From contig CACEHR010000009.1 of the NCBI GenBank assembly GCA_902559395.1, positions 1 through 43,834 of the forward strand: a stretch of 43,834 bases of DNA. Direction: 5' to 3'. Below are positions 18,921-28,734 of the stretch, in pieces. A program made the translations under genes and the position numbers. The notes beneath the pieces are model-generated. The model made no database searches, was not told the origin of the DNA, and saw nothing but the letters and a program-made list of their open reading frames with translations. Origin of the DNA: an uncultured Pelagibacteraceae bacterium. GTDB lineage: Bacteria; Pseudomonadota; Alphaproteobacteria; Pelagibacterales; Pelagibacteraceae. Each line of letters begins with the position of its first letter. Position 1 is the first letter of the stretch.

Positions 18921-20999
18921 ATGGCTAGAACTCATTCATTAGACAAATATAGAAACATTGGGATCATGGCCCATATAGATGCTGGTAAAACAACTACTAC
19001 TGAAAGAGTTCTTTATTATACAGGAAAGAGTCACAAAATTGGTGAAGTGCACGATGGTGCTGCAACAATGGATTGGATGGAGCAAGAACAAGAAAGAGGA
19101 ATTACAATTACATCTGCGGCCACTACTTGTTTTTGGAATGATCACAGAATTAATATTATAGACACACCTGGTCACGTTGATTTTACCATTGAAGTAGAAA
19201 GGTCTTTAAAAGTTTTAGATGGTGCTGTTGCTGTTTTTGATGGAGTTGCAGGTGTAGAGCCGCAATCCGAAACTGTATGGAGACAAGCCGATAAGTATAA
19301 AGTACCAAGAATTTGTTTTGTAAACAAATTAGACAGAACAGGTGCTGATTTCTTTAGATGTGTAGACATGATTAGAGATAGATTAGGTGCCAAACCTTTG
19401 GTTGTGCAAGTCCCTATAGGAGCTGAAGCCTCTTTATCTGGTGTAGTTGATCTTGTTAAAATGAAAGCTCAAGTTTGGAAAAATGAGGCACTAGGAGCTG
19501 AATGGGAATACAAAGAAATTCCAGAAGATTTAAAAGAAATTTCAGAAAAATACAGAACAGAATTAGTTGAAACAGCTGTTGAACAAGATGAAAAGCTAAT
19601 GGAAGCCTATTTAAATGGTGATGAAATTAAAGAAGAAGATTTGGTCAAATGCATAAGAAAAGGAACTCTAAATTTCAGTTTTGTTCCAGTTTTGACAGGT
19701 TCAGCATTCAAAAACAAAGGTGTTCAGCCTTTGCTTGATGCTGTTGTTAATTATTTGCCAAGTCCTGTAGATATTGGATCTATCAAAGGAACTAAATTAG
19801 GTAGTGATGATGAGATGGAAATGAAATTTGAGGATAGTGTTCCATTTTCTGCTTTAGCTTTTAAAGTGGCTAACGATCCATTTGTTGGCTCACTAACTTT
19901 TATTAGAATCTATTCTGGTACAATCAAAACTGGTACTGCAGTCTTTAATTCTTCTAAAGAAAAAGAAGAAAGAGTTGGAAGAATGCTTTTAATGCATGCA
20001 AATTCTCGAGAAGATATTAAAGAGGCTAATGCAGGTGATATAGTTGCTTTAGCAGGATTAAAAAATACTATTACAGGACATACTTTATGTGACAAAGAAA
20101 ATTCAGTTCTTCTTGAACCAATGGAGTTCCCTGATCCAGTAATTGAAATTGCAGTAGAACCAAAAACAAAAGCGGACCAAGAAAAAATGGGTGAAGCATT
20201 AGGCAGGCTAGCTAAGGAAGATCCTTCTTTTAGAGTTACTTCAGACGAAGAGTCAGGACAAACAATTATTAAAGGAATGGGTGAACTACACTTGGATATT
20301 ATTGTTGATAGAATGAAAAGAGAATTTAAAGTAGAGGCCAATGTTGGAGCTCCACAAGTTGCTTATAGAGAAACTATAGAAGCTGCTTCAGAGGTTGAAT
20401 ACACTCACAAAAAACAAAGTGGTGGTGCTGGTCAATTTGCAAAAGTTAAACTTTTAGTAGAGCCTCAAGAACCTGGGAAAGGTAGAGATGTAGAGAGTAA
20501 AATTAAAGGTGGTGCGATTCCAAAAGAATTTATCCCTGGTGTTGAAAAAGGAATAGAAACAGTTTCAGATTCTGGAATTTTAGCTGGATTTCCAATGATT
20601 GATTACAAAGTAACTATCTTAGATGGATTGCATCACGATGTTGACTCAAGTGTATTAGCATTTGAATTAGCAAGTAGAGCTTGCTTTAAAGAAGCTTGTA
20701 CAAAAGGTGGACTAAAATTATTAGAGCCAGTAATGAGAGTTGAAGTAGTAACACCTGAAGACTACATGGGTGATGTTATAGGTGATTTAAATAGTAGAAG
20801 GGGTCAAATCAGCACTCAAGAGCAAAGAGGTAACGCAACCGTAATAACAGCAATGGTTCCTTTGGCTAACATGTTTGGTTATATAAATAATTTAAGATCA
20901 ATGTCTCAAGGTAGAGCACAATATTCAATGTTTTTTGATCATTATTCAAAAGTACCACAAAATGTTCAAGACGAAGTTACTAAGAAGATTGCAGGTTAA
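18921..20999 (+). CDS. fusA: elongation factor G
   Basis: GTPase driving ribosomal translocation, 692 aa. The G domain has [39 protein letters not shown] and NKLDRTGAD. Domains II to V follow, with [14 protein letters not shown] (domain III), [20 protein letters not shown] (domain IV), the translocation loop near [11 protein letters not shown] and the C-terminal PLANMFGY. Length and domain order are normal for the housekeeping EF-G. It is followed after 2 nt by rpsJ without an intervening tuf. Confidence 0.99.
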   Translation: MARTHSLDKYRNIGIMAHIDAGKTTTTERVLYYTGKSHKIGEVHDGAATMDWMEQEQERGITITSAATTCFWNDHRINIIDTPGHVDFTIEVERSLKVLDGAVAVFDGVAGVEPQSETVWRQADKYKVPRICFVNKLDRTGADFFRCVDMIRDRLGAKPLVVQVPIGAEASLSGVVDLVKMKAQVWKNEALGAEWEYKEIPEDLKEISEKYRTELVETAVEQDEKLMEAYLNGDEIKEEDLVKCIRKGTLNFSFVPVLTGSAFKNKGVQPLLDAVVNYLPSPVDIGSIKGTKLGSDDEMEMKFEDSVPFSALAFKVANDPFVGSLTFIRIYSGTIKTGTAVFNSSKEKEERVGRMLLMHANSREDIKEANAGDIVALAGLKNTITGHTLCDKENSVLLEPMEFPDPVIEIAVEPKTKADQEKMGEALGRLAKEDPSFRVTSDEESGQTIIKGMGELHLDIIVDRMKREFKVEANVGAPQVAYRETIEAASEVEYTHKKQSGGAGQFAKVKLLVEPQEPGKGRDVESKIKGGAIPKEFIPGVEKGIETVSDSGILAGFPMIDYKVTILDGLHHDVDSSVLAFELASRACFKEACTKGGLKLLEPVMRVEVVTPEDYMGDVIGDLNSRRGQISTQEQRGNATVITAMVPLANMFGYINNLRSMSQGRAQYSMFFDHYSKVPQNVQDEVTKKIAG

Positions 21000-21001
21000 T
21001 C

Positions 21002-21310
21002 ATGGAAAAACAGAATATAAGAATTAAATTAAGAGCATATGACAATAAAGTTCTAGATGCTTCCACAGAGGAGATTGTAAATACAGTAAAAAGAACTGGA
21101 GCAACAATTAAGGGACCAATACCATTGCCCACTAGAATTGAAAGATATACAGTTTTAAGATCACCACATATAGATAAGAAAAGTAGAGAGCAATTTGAGT
21201 CAAGAACTCATAAAAGATTAATAGATATTATTGAACCAACACCACAAACTGTAGAGGCATTAATGAAACTAGATTTAGCTTCTGGTGTAGATGTGGAGAT
21301 AAAAATTTAA
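21002..21310 (+). CDS. rpsJ: 30S ribosomal protein S10
   Basis: Structural 30S protein and NusB partner in antitermination, 102 aa. Conserved features include [14 protein letters not shown] at the N-terminus, [20 protein letters not shown] and the [16 protein letters not shown] loop. It is the first gene of the S10 series, 2 nt after fusA and 2 nt before rplC, with no L4-type leader space upstream. Confidence 0.99.
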   Translation: MEKQNIRIKLRAYDNKVLDASTEEIVNTVKRTGATIKGPIPLPTRIERYTVLRSPHIDKKSREQFESRTHKRLIDIIEPTPQTVEALMKLDLASGVDVEIKI

Positions 21311-21312
21311 TT

Positions 21313-22023
21313 ATGAGTGAGATAGCTTTAATAGGAAAGAAAATAGGCATGACGAGAGAGTTCTATAAATCTGGTCAATTAGTTCCTGTGACTGTACTTA
21401 AGGTCGAAAAAGCTAGAGTTATTCAGGTTATTGAAGAAGAAAAAAGAGGGTACAAGGCTGTTCAGCTTGGATATGGGAAAGTTAAAAATTCAAAATTAAC
21501 TAAAGCTATGAAGGGTGTTTTTGCTAAAAAAAATACTGAAGCTAAGAAAAAATTAAAAGAATTCAGAGTAAACGATACATCTGTTTACAAAGAAGGAAAC
21601 GAGTTTGGTTTAGAAATATTCAAAGATATTAAATTTGTAGACACAAGATCAAAAACAATTGGTAAAGGTTTTGCAGGCGCTATGAAGAGACATAATTTTG
21701 GTGGTTTAAGAGCCAGTCATGGTGTTTCTATATCTCACAGAGCACATGGTTCAACAGGACATAGTCAAGATCCAGGAAAAGTTTTTAAAGGAAAAAAAAT
21801 GGCTGGTCATATGGGAGATAAATTGAGAACTATGCTAAATATTGAAATTATAAAAACAGATTTAGAAAACGAGCTTCTTTATTTAAAAGGGTCAATTCCT
21901 GGTTCTAAAAATGCAGAGGTTATTGTTAAAAAATCTGTCAAAAACATCAGTAAAATGACTATTGGTGAGAAACATGCAGCTGCTGAAGAGGCTAAAAAAA
22001 CACCTGAGAAAAAGAAAAAATAA
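21313..22023 (+). CDS. rplC: 50S ribosomal protein L3
   Basis: Early-assembly 50S protein near the peptidyl-transferase centre. It has 236 residues with GKKIGMTREF, the RHNFGGLRASHGVSISHRA segment, GSTGHSQDPGKVFKGKKMAG and a Lys-rich C-tail of about 20 residues (ending KKTPEKKKK) longer than in E. coli. It overlaps rplD by one base. Confidence 0.98.
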   Translation: MSEIALIGKKIGMTREFYKSGQLVPVTVLKVEKARVIQVIEEEKRGYKAVQLGYGKVKNSKLTKAMKGVFAKKNTEAKKKLKEFRVNDTSVYKEGNEFGLEIFKDIKFVDTRSKTIGKGFAGAMKRHNFGGLRASHGVSISHRAHGSTGHSQDPGKVFKGKKMAGHMGDKLRTMLNIEIIKTDLENELLYLKGSIPGSKNAEVIVKKSVKNISKMTIGEKHAAAEEAKKTPEKKKK

Positions 22024-22646
22024 TGAAATTAGATAAAATTAGCATAGACGGGAAAAAAGATAGCATTGAAGTTTTGGATAAGATTTTTTCTGCTAAAATT
22101 AACCATAAATTAGTTAGCGCTGTTCTTTATAAAACAAATGCTAATTACAAAGGAAGACATGCTAAAACTAAACAACAAAATGAAGTAAAAGGACCAACTT
22201 CAAAAATATATGCTCAAAAAGGGACTGGTGGTGCAAGACATGCTAGTAGAAAAGCCCCTATATTTGTTGGTGGTGGTATTGCTCATGGACCCAAAGGTGA
22301 ATTGGCTTATAAAAAAAGAAAACTAAACAAAACTGAGAAAAAACAAAGCGTAGCTTCATTAATTACTGAAAAAAATAATAATAAAAATTTATTAATTTTA
22401 AATGACTTTAGTTCTGAAATTAAAAAAACTAAAGAGATGAACTCAATTATTAATAAACTTGAAATTACAAATTCACTAATAATTTTAGATAAAAATTCTA
22501 AAGAAAAAATTGAAAAATCAGTAAGAAATATTCCAAATGTTAAAGTTACAGATGTAAATCATTTTAGCGCTTACGATATTATTAAATTTAAAAAAGTTGT
22601 TTTCACAGAAAGTTCAGTGAAAGAATTAGAAAAGAGATATTCATAA
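22023..22646 (+). CDS. rplD: 50S ribosomal protein L4
   Basis: Lines the exit tunnel and, in E. coli, represses the S10 operon. It has 207 residues with the extended loop QKGTGGARHASRKAPIFVGG (about residues 63-82) and HGPKGELAYKKRKLNK. It is sandwiched between rplC and rplW with 1-nt overlap and 1-nt gap. Since rpsJ lacks a long leader here, E. coli style L4 control seems unlikely (inference). Confidence 0.98.
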   Translation: MKLDKISIDGKKDSIEVLDKIFSAKINHKLVSAVLYKTNANYKGRHAKTKQQNEVKGPTSKIYAQKGTGGARHASRKAPIFVGGGIAHGPKGELAYKKRKLNKTEKKQSVASLITEKNNNKNLLILNDFSSEIKKTKEMNSIINKLEITNSLIILDKNSKEKIEKSVRNIPNVKVTDVNHFSAYDIIKFKKVVFTESSVKELEKRYS

Positions 22647-22647
22647 A

Positions 22648-22941
22648 ATGGAAAAAATACACTTATACGACAAAATTCTATCACCTGTGGTTACTGAGAA
22701 ATCAACTAACTTGTCTGAACTGAATAAAATTGTATTTAAAGTTCCAGATGGTGCAAATAAGAAAAATTTAAAAAAAAATATTGAAAAAATATTCAAAGTT
22801 AATGTGACTAAAATAAATATTATAAATAAACAAAACAGAACAAAAGTTACCAGAGGCAAAAAAGTAAAAGTATCTGGATATAAAAAAGCAATAATTACTT
22901 TAAAAAAAGGTCAAAGTATTGATCTAACAACAGGAATTTAA
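22648..22941 (+). CDS. rplW: 50S ribosomal protein L23
   Basis: Exit-tunnel rim protein that docks trigger factor and SRP. It has 97 residues with ILSPVVTEKSTNLSELNKIVFKV at the N-terminus and a basic C-terminal half. It lies one base after rplD and 3 nt before rplB. Confidence 0.97.
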   Translation: MEKIHLYDKILSPVVTEKSTNLSELNKIVFKVPDGANKKNLKKNIEKIFKVNVTKINIINKQNRTKVTRGKKVKVSGYKKAIITLKKGQSIDLTTGI

Positions 22942-22944
22942 TAA

Positions 22945-23784
22945 ATGGCATTAAAAACTTTTAAACCATATACAAAATCTACAAGAGGTACTATTTTAGT
23001 TGATAGAACTGGTTTATGGAAAGGTAAGCCATTCAAGACCTTAGTTTCACCTAAAAATGCAATGAAAGGTAGAAATAATAACGGTCATATTACCTCTATT
23101 AATAGAGCTGGTGGACATAAAAAAATGTATAGACATGTAGATTTTTATCGAAAAAAATTTGACATGGAAGCAACTGTTGAAAGAATTGAATATGATCCTA
23201 ATAGATCATGCTACATTATGTTAGTTAAATTTGAGGATGGCACTCACTCATATTTCTTAGCACCACAAAAAATTAAAGTTGGAGACAAAGTTGAAAGCGG
23301 TTCTAAAAAAGAAATTAAAGTAGGTAATTGTATGCCATTACAAGATATACCAGTGGGTATCAATATACATAATGTTGAAATACAACCAGGTGGTGGTGGA
23401 AAAATTGCTAGAGCAGCTGGTTCATCAGTTACTATTAGTGGTCTAGATGGAAACTATAGTTTAATAAAATTAGCCTCAGGTGAAGTGAGAAAGATAGATT
23501 CAAGAGCTTTAGCCACAATTGGAATTTTAAGTAATCCAGATCAAAAAAATATTAAAATTGGAAAAGCTGGTAGATCAAGATGGTTGGGTAGAAGACCTCA
23601 TACTAGAGGTGTTGTTAAAAACCCAGTTGATCACCCACATGGAGGTGGTGAAGGAAAATCTGCTGGAGGAAGACATCCAGTTTCGCCTACAGGACAATCT
23701 GCTAAAGGTTTAAAAACTCGAGATAATAAGAGAACAGATAAATTTATAGTTAAGAGAAGAAATAAGAGGAAGGATACTAAGTAA
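22945..23784 (+). CDS. rplB: 50S ribosomal protein L2
   Basis: Core protein of the peptidyl-transferase region, 279 aa. Signature segments are [19 protein letters not shown] near residue 42, [11 protein letters not shown], and the C-terminal [20 protein letters not shown] with the conserved His of the GGGEG loop. It overlaps rpsS by one base. Confidence 0.99.
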   Translation: MALKTFKPYTKSTRGTILVDRTGLWKGKPFKTLVSPKNAMKGRNNNGHITSINRAGGHKKMYRHVDFYRKKFDMEATVERIEYDPNRSCYIMLVKFEDGTHSYFLAPQKIKVGDKVESGSKKEIKVGNCMPLQDIPVGINIHNVEIQPGGGGKIARAAGSSVTISGLDGNYSLIKLASGEVRKIDSRALATIGILSNPDQKNIKIGKAGRSRWLGRRPHTRGVVKNPVDHPHGGGEGKSAGGRHPVSPTGQSAKGLKTRDNKRTDKFIVKRRNKRKDTK

Positions 23785-24080
23785 TGGCTAGAGCAGTGTG
23801 GAAAGGACCGTTTGTAGAGGAAAGCTTGATGAAGAAAGTAGCCAAGTATAAAGACGATCCAAAGAAAATTCCTATTAAAACTTGGTCAAGAAAATCTACA
23901 ATTTTGCCTGATTTTGTAGGGGTAAGTTTCCAAATTTATAATGGAAAAAAATTTATACCAATAACAGTTTCTGAAGATATGGTTGGACATAAATTGGGTG
24001 AATTTGCACCAACAAGAACATTTTTTGGTCATACGCCAGCTGACAAGAAAGCTAAACCAGCAACAGCAGAGAAGAAATAA
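23784..24080 (+). CDS. rpsS: 30S ribosomal protein S19
   Basis: Head protein of the 30S subunit, 98 aa. Typical segments are [33 protein letters not shown], and [25 protein letters not shown], with a short Lys/Ala tail. It starts on the last base of rplB and ends 2 nt before rplV. Confidence 0.98.
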   Translation: MARAVWKGPFVEESLMKKVAKYKDDPKKIPIKTWSRKSTILPDFVGVSFQIYNGKKFIPITVSEDMVGHKLGEFAPTRTFFGHTPADKKAKPATAEKK

Positions 24081-24082
24081 TT

Positions 24083-24481
24083 ATGGGTAAAAAAAAGAAA
24101 ATTGATAAAACTAACGACAAAACAGTAAAGTCTGTTAACAACGGTATTAGATCAAGCGTCAGAAAGCTAAATCCAATACTAAAAAGCATAGTTGGCAAAA
24201 AAGTTGATGTTGCAATTAGAGATTTACAGTTTTCAGAAAAAAGAGTTACTAGAGATGTTAGAAAAACTATCAGTTCAGCTGTAGCCAATGCTGAAAATAA
24301 TTTTCAATACGATATTGATAAATTAATAGTTAAAGAAGCATATTGTGGAAAAAAAATAGTTATGAAAAGATTTAGACCAAGAGCAAAAGGAAGAGCGGCA
24401 CCAATATTAAAACCTTGGTCAACTGTTACAATAATTTTATCAGAAGCAAAACAAATGGAGAAGCATGGGGCAAAAAGTTAA
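24083..24481 (+). CDS. rplV: 50S ribosomal protein L22
   Basis: Lines the nascent-peptide tunnel, 132 aa. The core ([30 protein letters not shown]) and the tunnel-loop/C-terminal region [24 protein letters not shown] are clear. The N-terminus carries about 20 extra mostly basic residues ([13 protein letters not shown]) compared with E. coli. Its 3' end overlaps rpsC by 17 nt. Confidence 0.97.
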   Translation: MGKKKKIDKTNDKTVKSVNNGIRSSVRKLNPILKSIVGKKVDVAIRDLQFSEKRVTRDVRKTISSAVANAENNFQYDIDKLIVKEAYCGKKIVMKRFRPRAKGRAAPILKPWSTVTIILSEAKQMEKHGAKS

Positions 24482-25142
24482 TCCTGTAGGTTTTAGATTA
24501 GGTGTCAACAGAGGATGGGACTCTGTATGGTATGCTAAGAAAAAAGATTTTGGAAATTACCTAATCGAAGATTTTAAAATTAGGGAATATATCAAGAAAA
24601 ATGTAATCAACTCTGGTGTATCTAAGGTAATGATCGAAAGAACATCTAATAAATGTTATGTTACAATCTATACTTCTAGACCTGGATTTGTTATTGGAAA
24701 AAAAGGAAGTGATATAGATAAAATTAAAAATAATCTTTCAAAATTCACAACAAATGAAGTTAATCTAAATATTAAAGAAGTTAAAAAACCTGAAACTAAT
24801 GCTTATTTAGTAGCTGAAAACATAGCTCAGCAGCTTGTTAAAAGAATTTCATATAGAAGAGCTATGAAAAGAGCAATGCAATCATGTATTAGACTAGGAG
24901 CAAAAGGAATTAAAGTTTCTGTAAGTGGAAGACTCGGCGGAAATGAAATAGCTAGAACAGAGTGGTTAAGAGATGGAAGCATTCCATCACATACTTTAAG
25001 AGCTGATATAGATTATGCAGAGGCAGAGGCTCTTACGACATATGGAATTATTGGTATTAAAGTTTGGATTTATAAAGGCGAAGTTTTTGCTAGAGAATTT
25101 AGCCAAGAAACTAACAAGGTAACACCAAAGGAAGGCAAATAA
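24465..25142 (+). CDS. rpsC: 30S ribosomal protein S3
   Basis: mRNA-entry protein of the 30S subunit, 225 aa. The start [20 protein letters not shown] is universal and a GGAG ribosome binding site lies at 24457-24460. The KH domain shows [15 protein letters not shown], and the C-terminal domain has [29 protein letters not shown] and [22 protein letters not shown]. Its stop codon looks natural, yet the usual next gene rplP is absent: nrdA sequence begins at the stop itself. The protein appears complete, but the operon is cut here. Confidence 0.97.
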   Translation: MGQKVNPVGFRLGVNRGWDSVWYAKKKDFGNYLIEDFKIREYIKKNVINSGVSKVMIERTSNKCYVTIYTSRPGFVIGKKGSDIDKIKNNLSKFTTNEVNLNIKEVKKPETNAYLVAENIAQQLVKRISYRRAMKRAMQSCIRLGAKGIKVSVSGRLGGNEIARTEWLRDGSIPSHTLRADIDYAEAEALTTYGIIGIKVWIYKGEVFAREFSQETNKVTPKEGK

Positions 25143-25701
25143 AACAGCAATTGCTCCAACTGCTTCAATCTCAATTATTTGTGGAGGAGCATCACCAGGA
25201 GTAGAGCCTATTGCCGCAAACAGTTACACACACAAAACTCTTTCAGGGTCTTTTAATGTTAGAAATAGATATTTAGAAGAAATTCTTCAATCTCATGGAA
25301 AAAATGATGAAGAAACCTGGTCTAGTATTACTACTAATCAAGGATCTGTTAATCATCTAGATTTCCTAACTGATCTAGAAAAAGATGTATTTAAAACTGC
25401 ATTTGAACTTAATCAAAATTGGATAATTGAATTAAGTGGGGATAGAACTCCATTTATTTCTCAAGCGCAGTCCGTAAATCTATTTTTACCAGCAGATGTA
25501 CATAAAAAAGAATTACATAAAATTCATTTTGATGCTTGGAAGAAAGGCTTAAAAAGCCTTTATTACTGTAGATCAAAATCAATTCAAAGAGCTGAGAATG
25601 TTAATGATTCAAAATCAACTGATATCTTAGCAAATGTTTACAAAAATAAATCAAATGAAAGTCAAGAACAAGAGTACGAGGAGTGTTTATCATGTCAGTA
25701 G
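25138..25701 (+). pseudogene. nrdA: ribonucleotide reductase alpha chain, C-terminal third only (5' end missing)
   Basis: An open frame without a start codon: 187 codons to TAG at 25699-25701. It begins [20 protein letters not shown] and continues IEPIAANSYTHKTLSG-type sequence (here VEPIAANSYTHKTLSG), then FISQAQSVNLFLP. The radical-transfer tyrosine pair is in KSLYYCRSKSIQRAEN, matching Tyr730-Tyr731 of E. coli NrdA. The C-tail ends EECLSCQ, a Cys pair suited to thioredoxin/glutaredoxin re-reduction. No stops or frameshifts interrupt it and the last 10 nt overlap nrdB, so it has not decayed. About 400 N-terminal residues (ATP cone if present, active-site Cys and Glu region) are missing at the rpsC junction. 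As it stands it cannot encode a working reductase. Confidence 0.9.
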
Positions 25702-26705
25702 CAGAAAATTTAAAGAAAGAAGCAGTGCAAACAAAAAAAAATAATAATGGTTTGTTAGTAGCTAACCCAGTTTATAAACCGTTTAGATATCCTTGGTGCT
25801 ACGATGCTTGGTTAACACAACAAAGAATTCACTGGTTACCGGAAGAAGTTCCATTAGGTGATGATGTACGAGATTGGCAAAAAAATCTTAGCCCATCTGA
25901 AAAAAATTTATTAACTCAGATTTTTAGATTTTTCACTCAAGCCGATGTTGAAGTAAGTAATTGTTACATCAGACATTACATGAATGTGTTTAAACCAACA
26001 GAAGTTTTAATGATGATGTCGTCTTTTGCTTCTATGGAAACAGTACACATTGCAGCTTACTCACATTTATTAGATACAATTGGAATGCCAGAGTCTGAAT
26101 ATTCAGCTTTCATGAAATATAAAGAAATGAAAGATAAGTATGATTACATGCAAGGCTTTGATGTTAAATCTAATCATGACATTGCAAAAACAATAGCTGT
26201 GTTTAGTGCGTTTACGGAAGGTCTACAATTGTTTGCGAGTTTTGCAATCTTATTAAATTTCCCAAGACATAATAAAATGAAGGGAATGGGTCAGATCGTT
26301 ACTTGGTCTGTAAGAGATGAAACTTTGCATTGCAATTCAATGATCAGATTATTTAAAGATTTTATTAAAGAAAATCCTGAAACATGGAATCCACAACTAA
26401 AAAAAGAAATTTATGAAGCTTGCAGAACTATAGTAGAGCATGAAGATGCTTTTATAGATTTAGCATTTCAAATGGGTCCAATGGAAGGATTAACGGCTGA
26501 GGATGTTAAAAAATATATTCGTTTCATTGCAAACAGAAGATTAAGTCAATTAGGTTTAGAAGGAATTTATGATATTGAAAAAAATCCTTTAACTTGGCTT
26601 GATACTATGCTTAACGCGGTTGAGCATATGAATTTCTTTGAAGGTCGTGCAACAGAATATTCTAAAGCATCAACACAAGGTACTTGGGCAGAAGCTTTTA
26701 GTTAA
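25692..26705 (+). CDS. nrdB: ribonucleoside-diphosphate reductase beta subunit (class I)
   Basis: Houses the di-iron site and tyrosyl radical for deoxyribonucleotide synthesis. It has 337 residues from the ATG at 25692, which has GAGGAG 8 nt upstream; a GTG at 25683 would add three residues. Metal ligands are visible: Asp in FFTQADVEVSN, Glu116 and His119 in METVHIAAY, Glu in FTEGLQLF, Glu and His in VRDETLHC. The radical tyrosine Tyr123 follows His119 by four residues, so this is the tyrosyl-radical type and not the Phe-bearing Ic type. Its partner nrdA is truncated here. It converges with prpC across an 8-nt gap. Confidence 0.97.
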   Translation: MSVAENLKKEAVQTKKNNNGLLVANPVYKPFRYPWCYDAWLTQQRIHWLPEEVPLGDDVRDWQKNLSPSEKNLLTQIFRFFTQADVEVSNCYIRHYMNVFKPTEVLMMMSSFASMETVHIAAYSHLLDTIGMPESEYSAFMKYKEMKDKYDYMQGFDVKSNHDIAKTIAVFSAFTEGLQLFASFAILLNFPRHNKMKGMGQIVTWSVRDETLHCNSMIRLFKDFIKENPETWNPQLKKEIYEACRTIVEHEDAFIDLAFQMGPMEGLTAEDVKKYIRFIANRRLSQLGLEGIYDIEKNPLTWLDTMLNAVEHMNFFEGRATEYSKASTQGTWAEAFS

Positions 26706-26713
26706 TCTTAAAA

Positions 26714-27838
26714 TTATCTTTGGTTTAACTGCATCACTTTTCGATGCTTGTTACCTTTGTAGCTAGCCAAAGGTCTTATCAGTTTATTTGCAGCGTGTTG
26801 CTCCATTATGTGAGCAGACCAACCTGTAATTCTAGAAATTACAAATATTGGAGTGAAAAAATCAGTATCAAACCCCATTAGATGATAAGTAGGTCCTGTT
26901 GGATAATCTACGTTTGGATGAATATTTTTCTGTTTAATCATAACTTTTTCAACAATGTCATAAATTTTCTCAAATTTTTTATCTTTCTTAAGTTTAGCGA
27001 CTTTACCAAAGTATTTTCTCATAGTTGGAACTCTTGAGTCACCTGATTTATAAACTCTATGACCAAATCCCATTACTACTTCCTTATTTTTAAGTGCATT
27101 ATTTATCCATTTTAGTGCATTTTCAGGTTTTTTAATTTTGTTCATCATATGCATCACTTCTTCATTAGCCCCGCCGTGAAGTGGGCCTTTTAAACTTGCA
27201 ATTGCACCTGTAATTGCTCCGTGTATGTCAGATAAGCTACTGGTAATTGTTCTTGCTGTAAAAGTTGAAACATTAAAACTATGTTCTGCATATAAAATTA
27301 AAGATACATCAAAAGCTTTGACTATCTCTTTTTGGGGAACTTTTCCAAAGCACATATAAAAAAAGTTTTCAGCAAAGGTTAATGTTTTTTTAGGTTTAAT
27401 TATTTTTTTACCTTTTCTTATTCTATAAAAAGCAGCTAAGGCAGTTGGAGTTTTTGCAAATATTCTTAGAGCTTTTCTCATATTTGCTTCTGGTGAAGAA
27501 TCTGTAGTTTCTTTATCCTCTAATCCCATTACACTCACAGCTGTTCTTGCAACATCCATTGGATGAGATTTCTTTGGCATGTGTTTGATTATTTCATATA
27601 AATTTTTTGTTAGTTCTCTGTTGTTTCTTTCTTCTTTTTCAAATTGTCTAAGTTGGATAGTGTTCGGGAGATCCTTATTAAGAATAAGATATGCAACTTC
27701 CTCAAATCTACAATATTCACATAAATCTTGAGCTGCATACCCTCTGTAAGTAAGAGAATTTATTTCTGGCATTACTTTTGAAACTTCTGTTTCATCTACA
27801 ACAATACCTAGTAAGCCTTTTTTAATATCATCACTCAT
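26714..27838 (-). CDS. prpC: 2-methylcitrate synthase (citrate synthase family)
   Basis: Condenses propionyl-CoA with oxaloacetate in the 2-methylcitrate cycle. It has 374 residues, the short form typical of PrpC rather than the roughly 430-aa housekeeping GltA. Citrate synthase signatures: SLKGPLHGGANEEVMHM (catalytic His), GFGHRVYKSGDSR (second His) and GFDTDFFTPIFVISR (catalytic Asp). It is last in the minus-strand order prpD-prpB-prpC with 1-nt overlap to prpB, which fixes the role. Some side activity with acetyl-CoA is common in this family. Confidence 0.9.
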   Translation of the reverse strand: MSDDIKKGLLGIVVDETEVSKVMPEINSLTYRGYAAQDLCEYCRFEEVAYLILNKDLPNTIQLRQFEKEERNNRELTKNLYEIIKHMPKKSHPMDVARTAVSVMGLEDKETTDSSPEANMRKALRIFAKTPTALAAFYRIRKGKKIIKPKKTLTFAENFFYMCFGKVPQKEIVKAFDVSLILYAEHSFNVSTFTARTITSSLSDIHGAITGAIASLKGPLHGGANEEVMHMMNKIKKPENALKWINNALKNKEVVMGFGHRVYKSGDSRVPTMRKYFGKVAKLKKDKKFEKIYDIVEKVMIKQKNIHPNVDYPTGPTYHLMGFDTDFFTPIFVISRITGWSAHIMEQHAANKLIRPLASYKGNKHRKVMQLNQR

Positions 27839-28734
27839 TATTCATGTCCTTCCGTACTAAAATTATAAATTTTTTCATCTAATGAATTATATTTTTCATA
27901 ATCGACTAATTCGTAAAGTCTTTTCCTAGTTTGCATCTTATCAATAATATTATTTTGATGTCCATTTGCATAAATGTCTCTTAATCCATCTTCGACATTT
28001 TTCATTGCTAATCTTTGTGAGGTTACTGGATAAATAACTATATTATACCCAAAATTTTCTAATTCTTTGTAATTAAACAATTTCGATTTACCAAATTCAG
28101 TCATATTAGCTAACAAGTAACCAGACAATTCTTTACGAACTTTTTCAAAATCTTTTTCATCTTCAAGAGCTTCTGGGAAAATAATTTCAGCACCAGCATC
28201 AATGTAGGCTTTGCATCTTTCAATCATTTTATCTAAACCTTCAACACTTTTAGCATCTGAACGTGCAATAATTTTAAAATTTTGATCTTTTTTAGTAGCA
28301 ACACATTCTTTAATTTTTTTAACCATAGCATCAGTTGAAATAAGTTCTTTATTATCAAGATGCCCACATCTTTTTCTTTCAATCTGATCCTCTAAGTGGA
28401 CACCTGTTATTCCAAATTCTTCAAATGTTTCTATGGTTTCTTTACAAGATTTAAATCCTGTATCGATATCAACTATTGTTGGAAGATTAGTTACTCTCGA
28501 AATTAGATAAGATCTTGTGCTAACATCTTGTAGAGTTGTTAAACCAATATCGGGAAAACCAAGATCATTAGCCATTACTCCACCGGATATATAAACTGCA
28601 TCATATCCAATTTCTTCTATAAGCTTTGCTGTCAAAGGATTGTATGCACCTGGAACTCTTAATATTTTATTTGATTTTAATTTTTGATCAAAATCTAATC
28701 TTTTTTGACTTGGTTCTTTTTCTACAAAGTGCAT
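27838..28734 (-). CDS. prpB: 2-methylisocitrate lyase
   Basis: Cleaves 2-methylisocitrate to pyruvate and succinate. It has 298 residues of the isocitrate lyase/PEP mutase superfamily. Visible motifs are PGAYNPLTAKLIEEIGYDA, SGGVMANDLGFPDIG, VDIDTGF (Mg-binding Asp), and the catalytic KRCGH loop in GVHLEDQIERKRCGH, the PrpB version of the lyase signature. It shares one base with both prpD and prpC, so the three are translationally coupled. Confidence 0.94.
   Translation of the reverse strand: MHFVEKEPSQKRLDFDQKLKSNKILRVPGAYNPLTAKLIEEIGYDAVYISGGVMANDLGFPDIGLTTLQDVSTRSYLISRVTNLPTIVDIDTGFKSCKETIETFEEFGITGVHLEDQIERKRCGHLDNKELISTDAMVKKIKECVATKKDQNFKIIARSDAKSVEGLDKMIERCKAYIDAGAEIIFPEALEDEKDFEKVRKELSGYLLANMTEFGKSKLFNYKELENFGYNIVIYPVTSQRLAMKNVEDGLRDIYANGHQNNIIDKMQTRKRLYELVDYEKYNSLDEKIYNFSTEGHE

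Noticed and set aside
25143..25691. nrdA fragment explained by a frameshift or short open frame
   Set aside because: The sequence is one clean frame with no upstream nrdA homology in any frame of rpsC, so a missing 5' part at a junction fits better than a frameshift.
26714..27838. Housekeeping citrate synthase (gltA)
   Set aside because: Shorter than GltA and coupled by overlap to prpB and prpD, so 2-methylcitrate synthase fits better.
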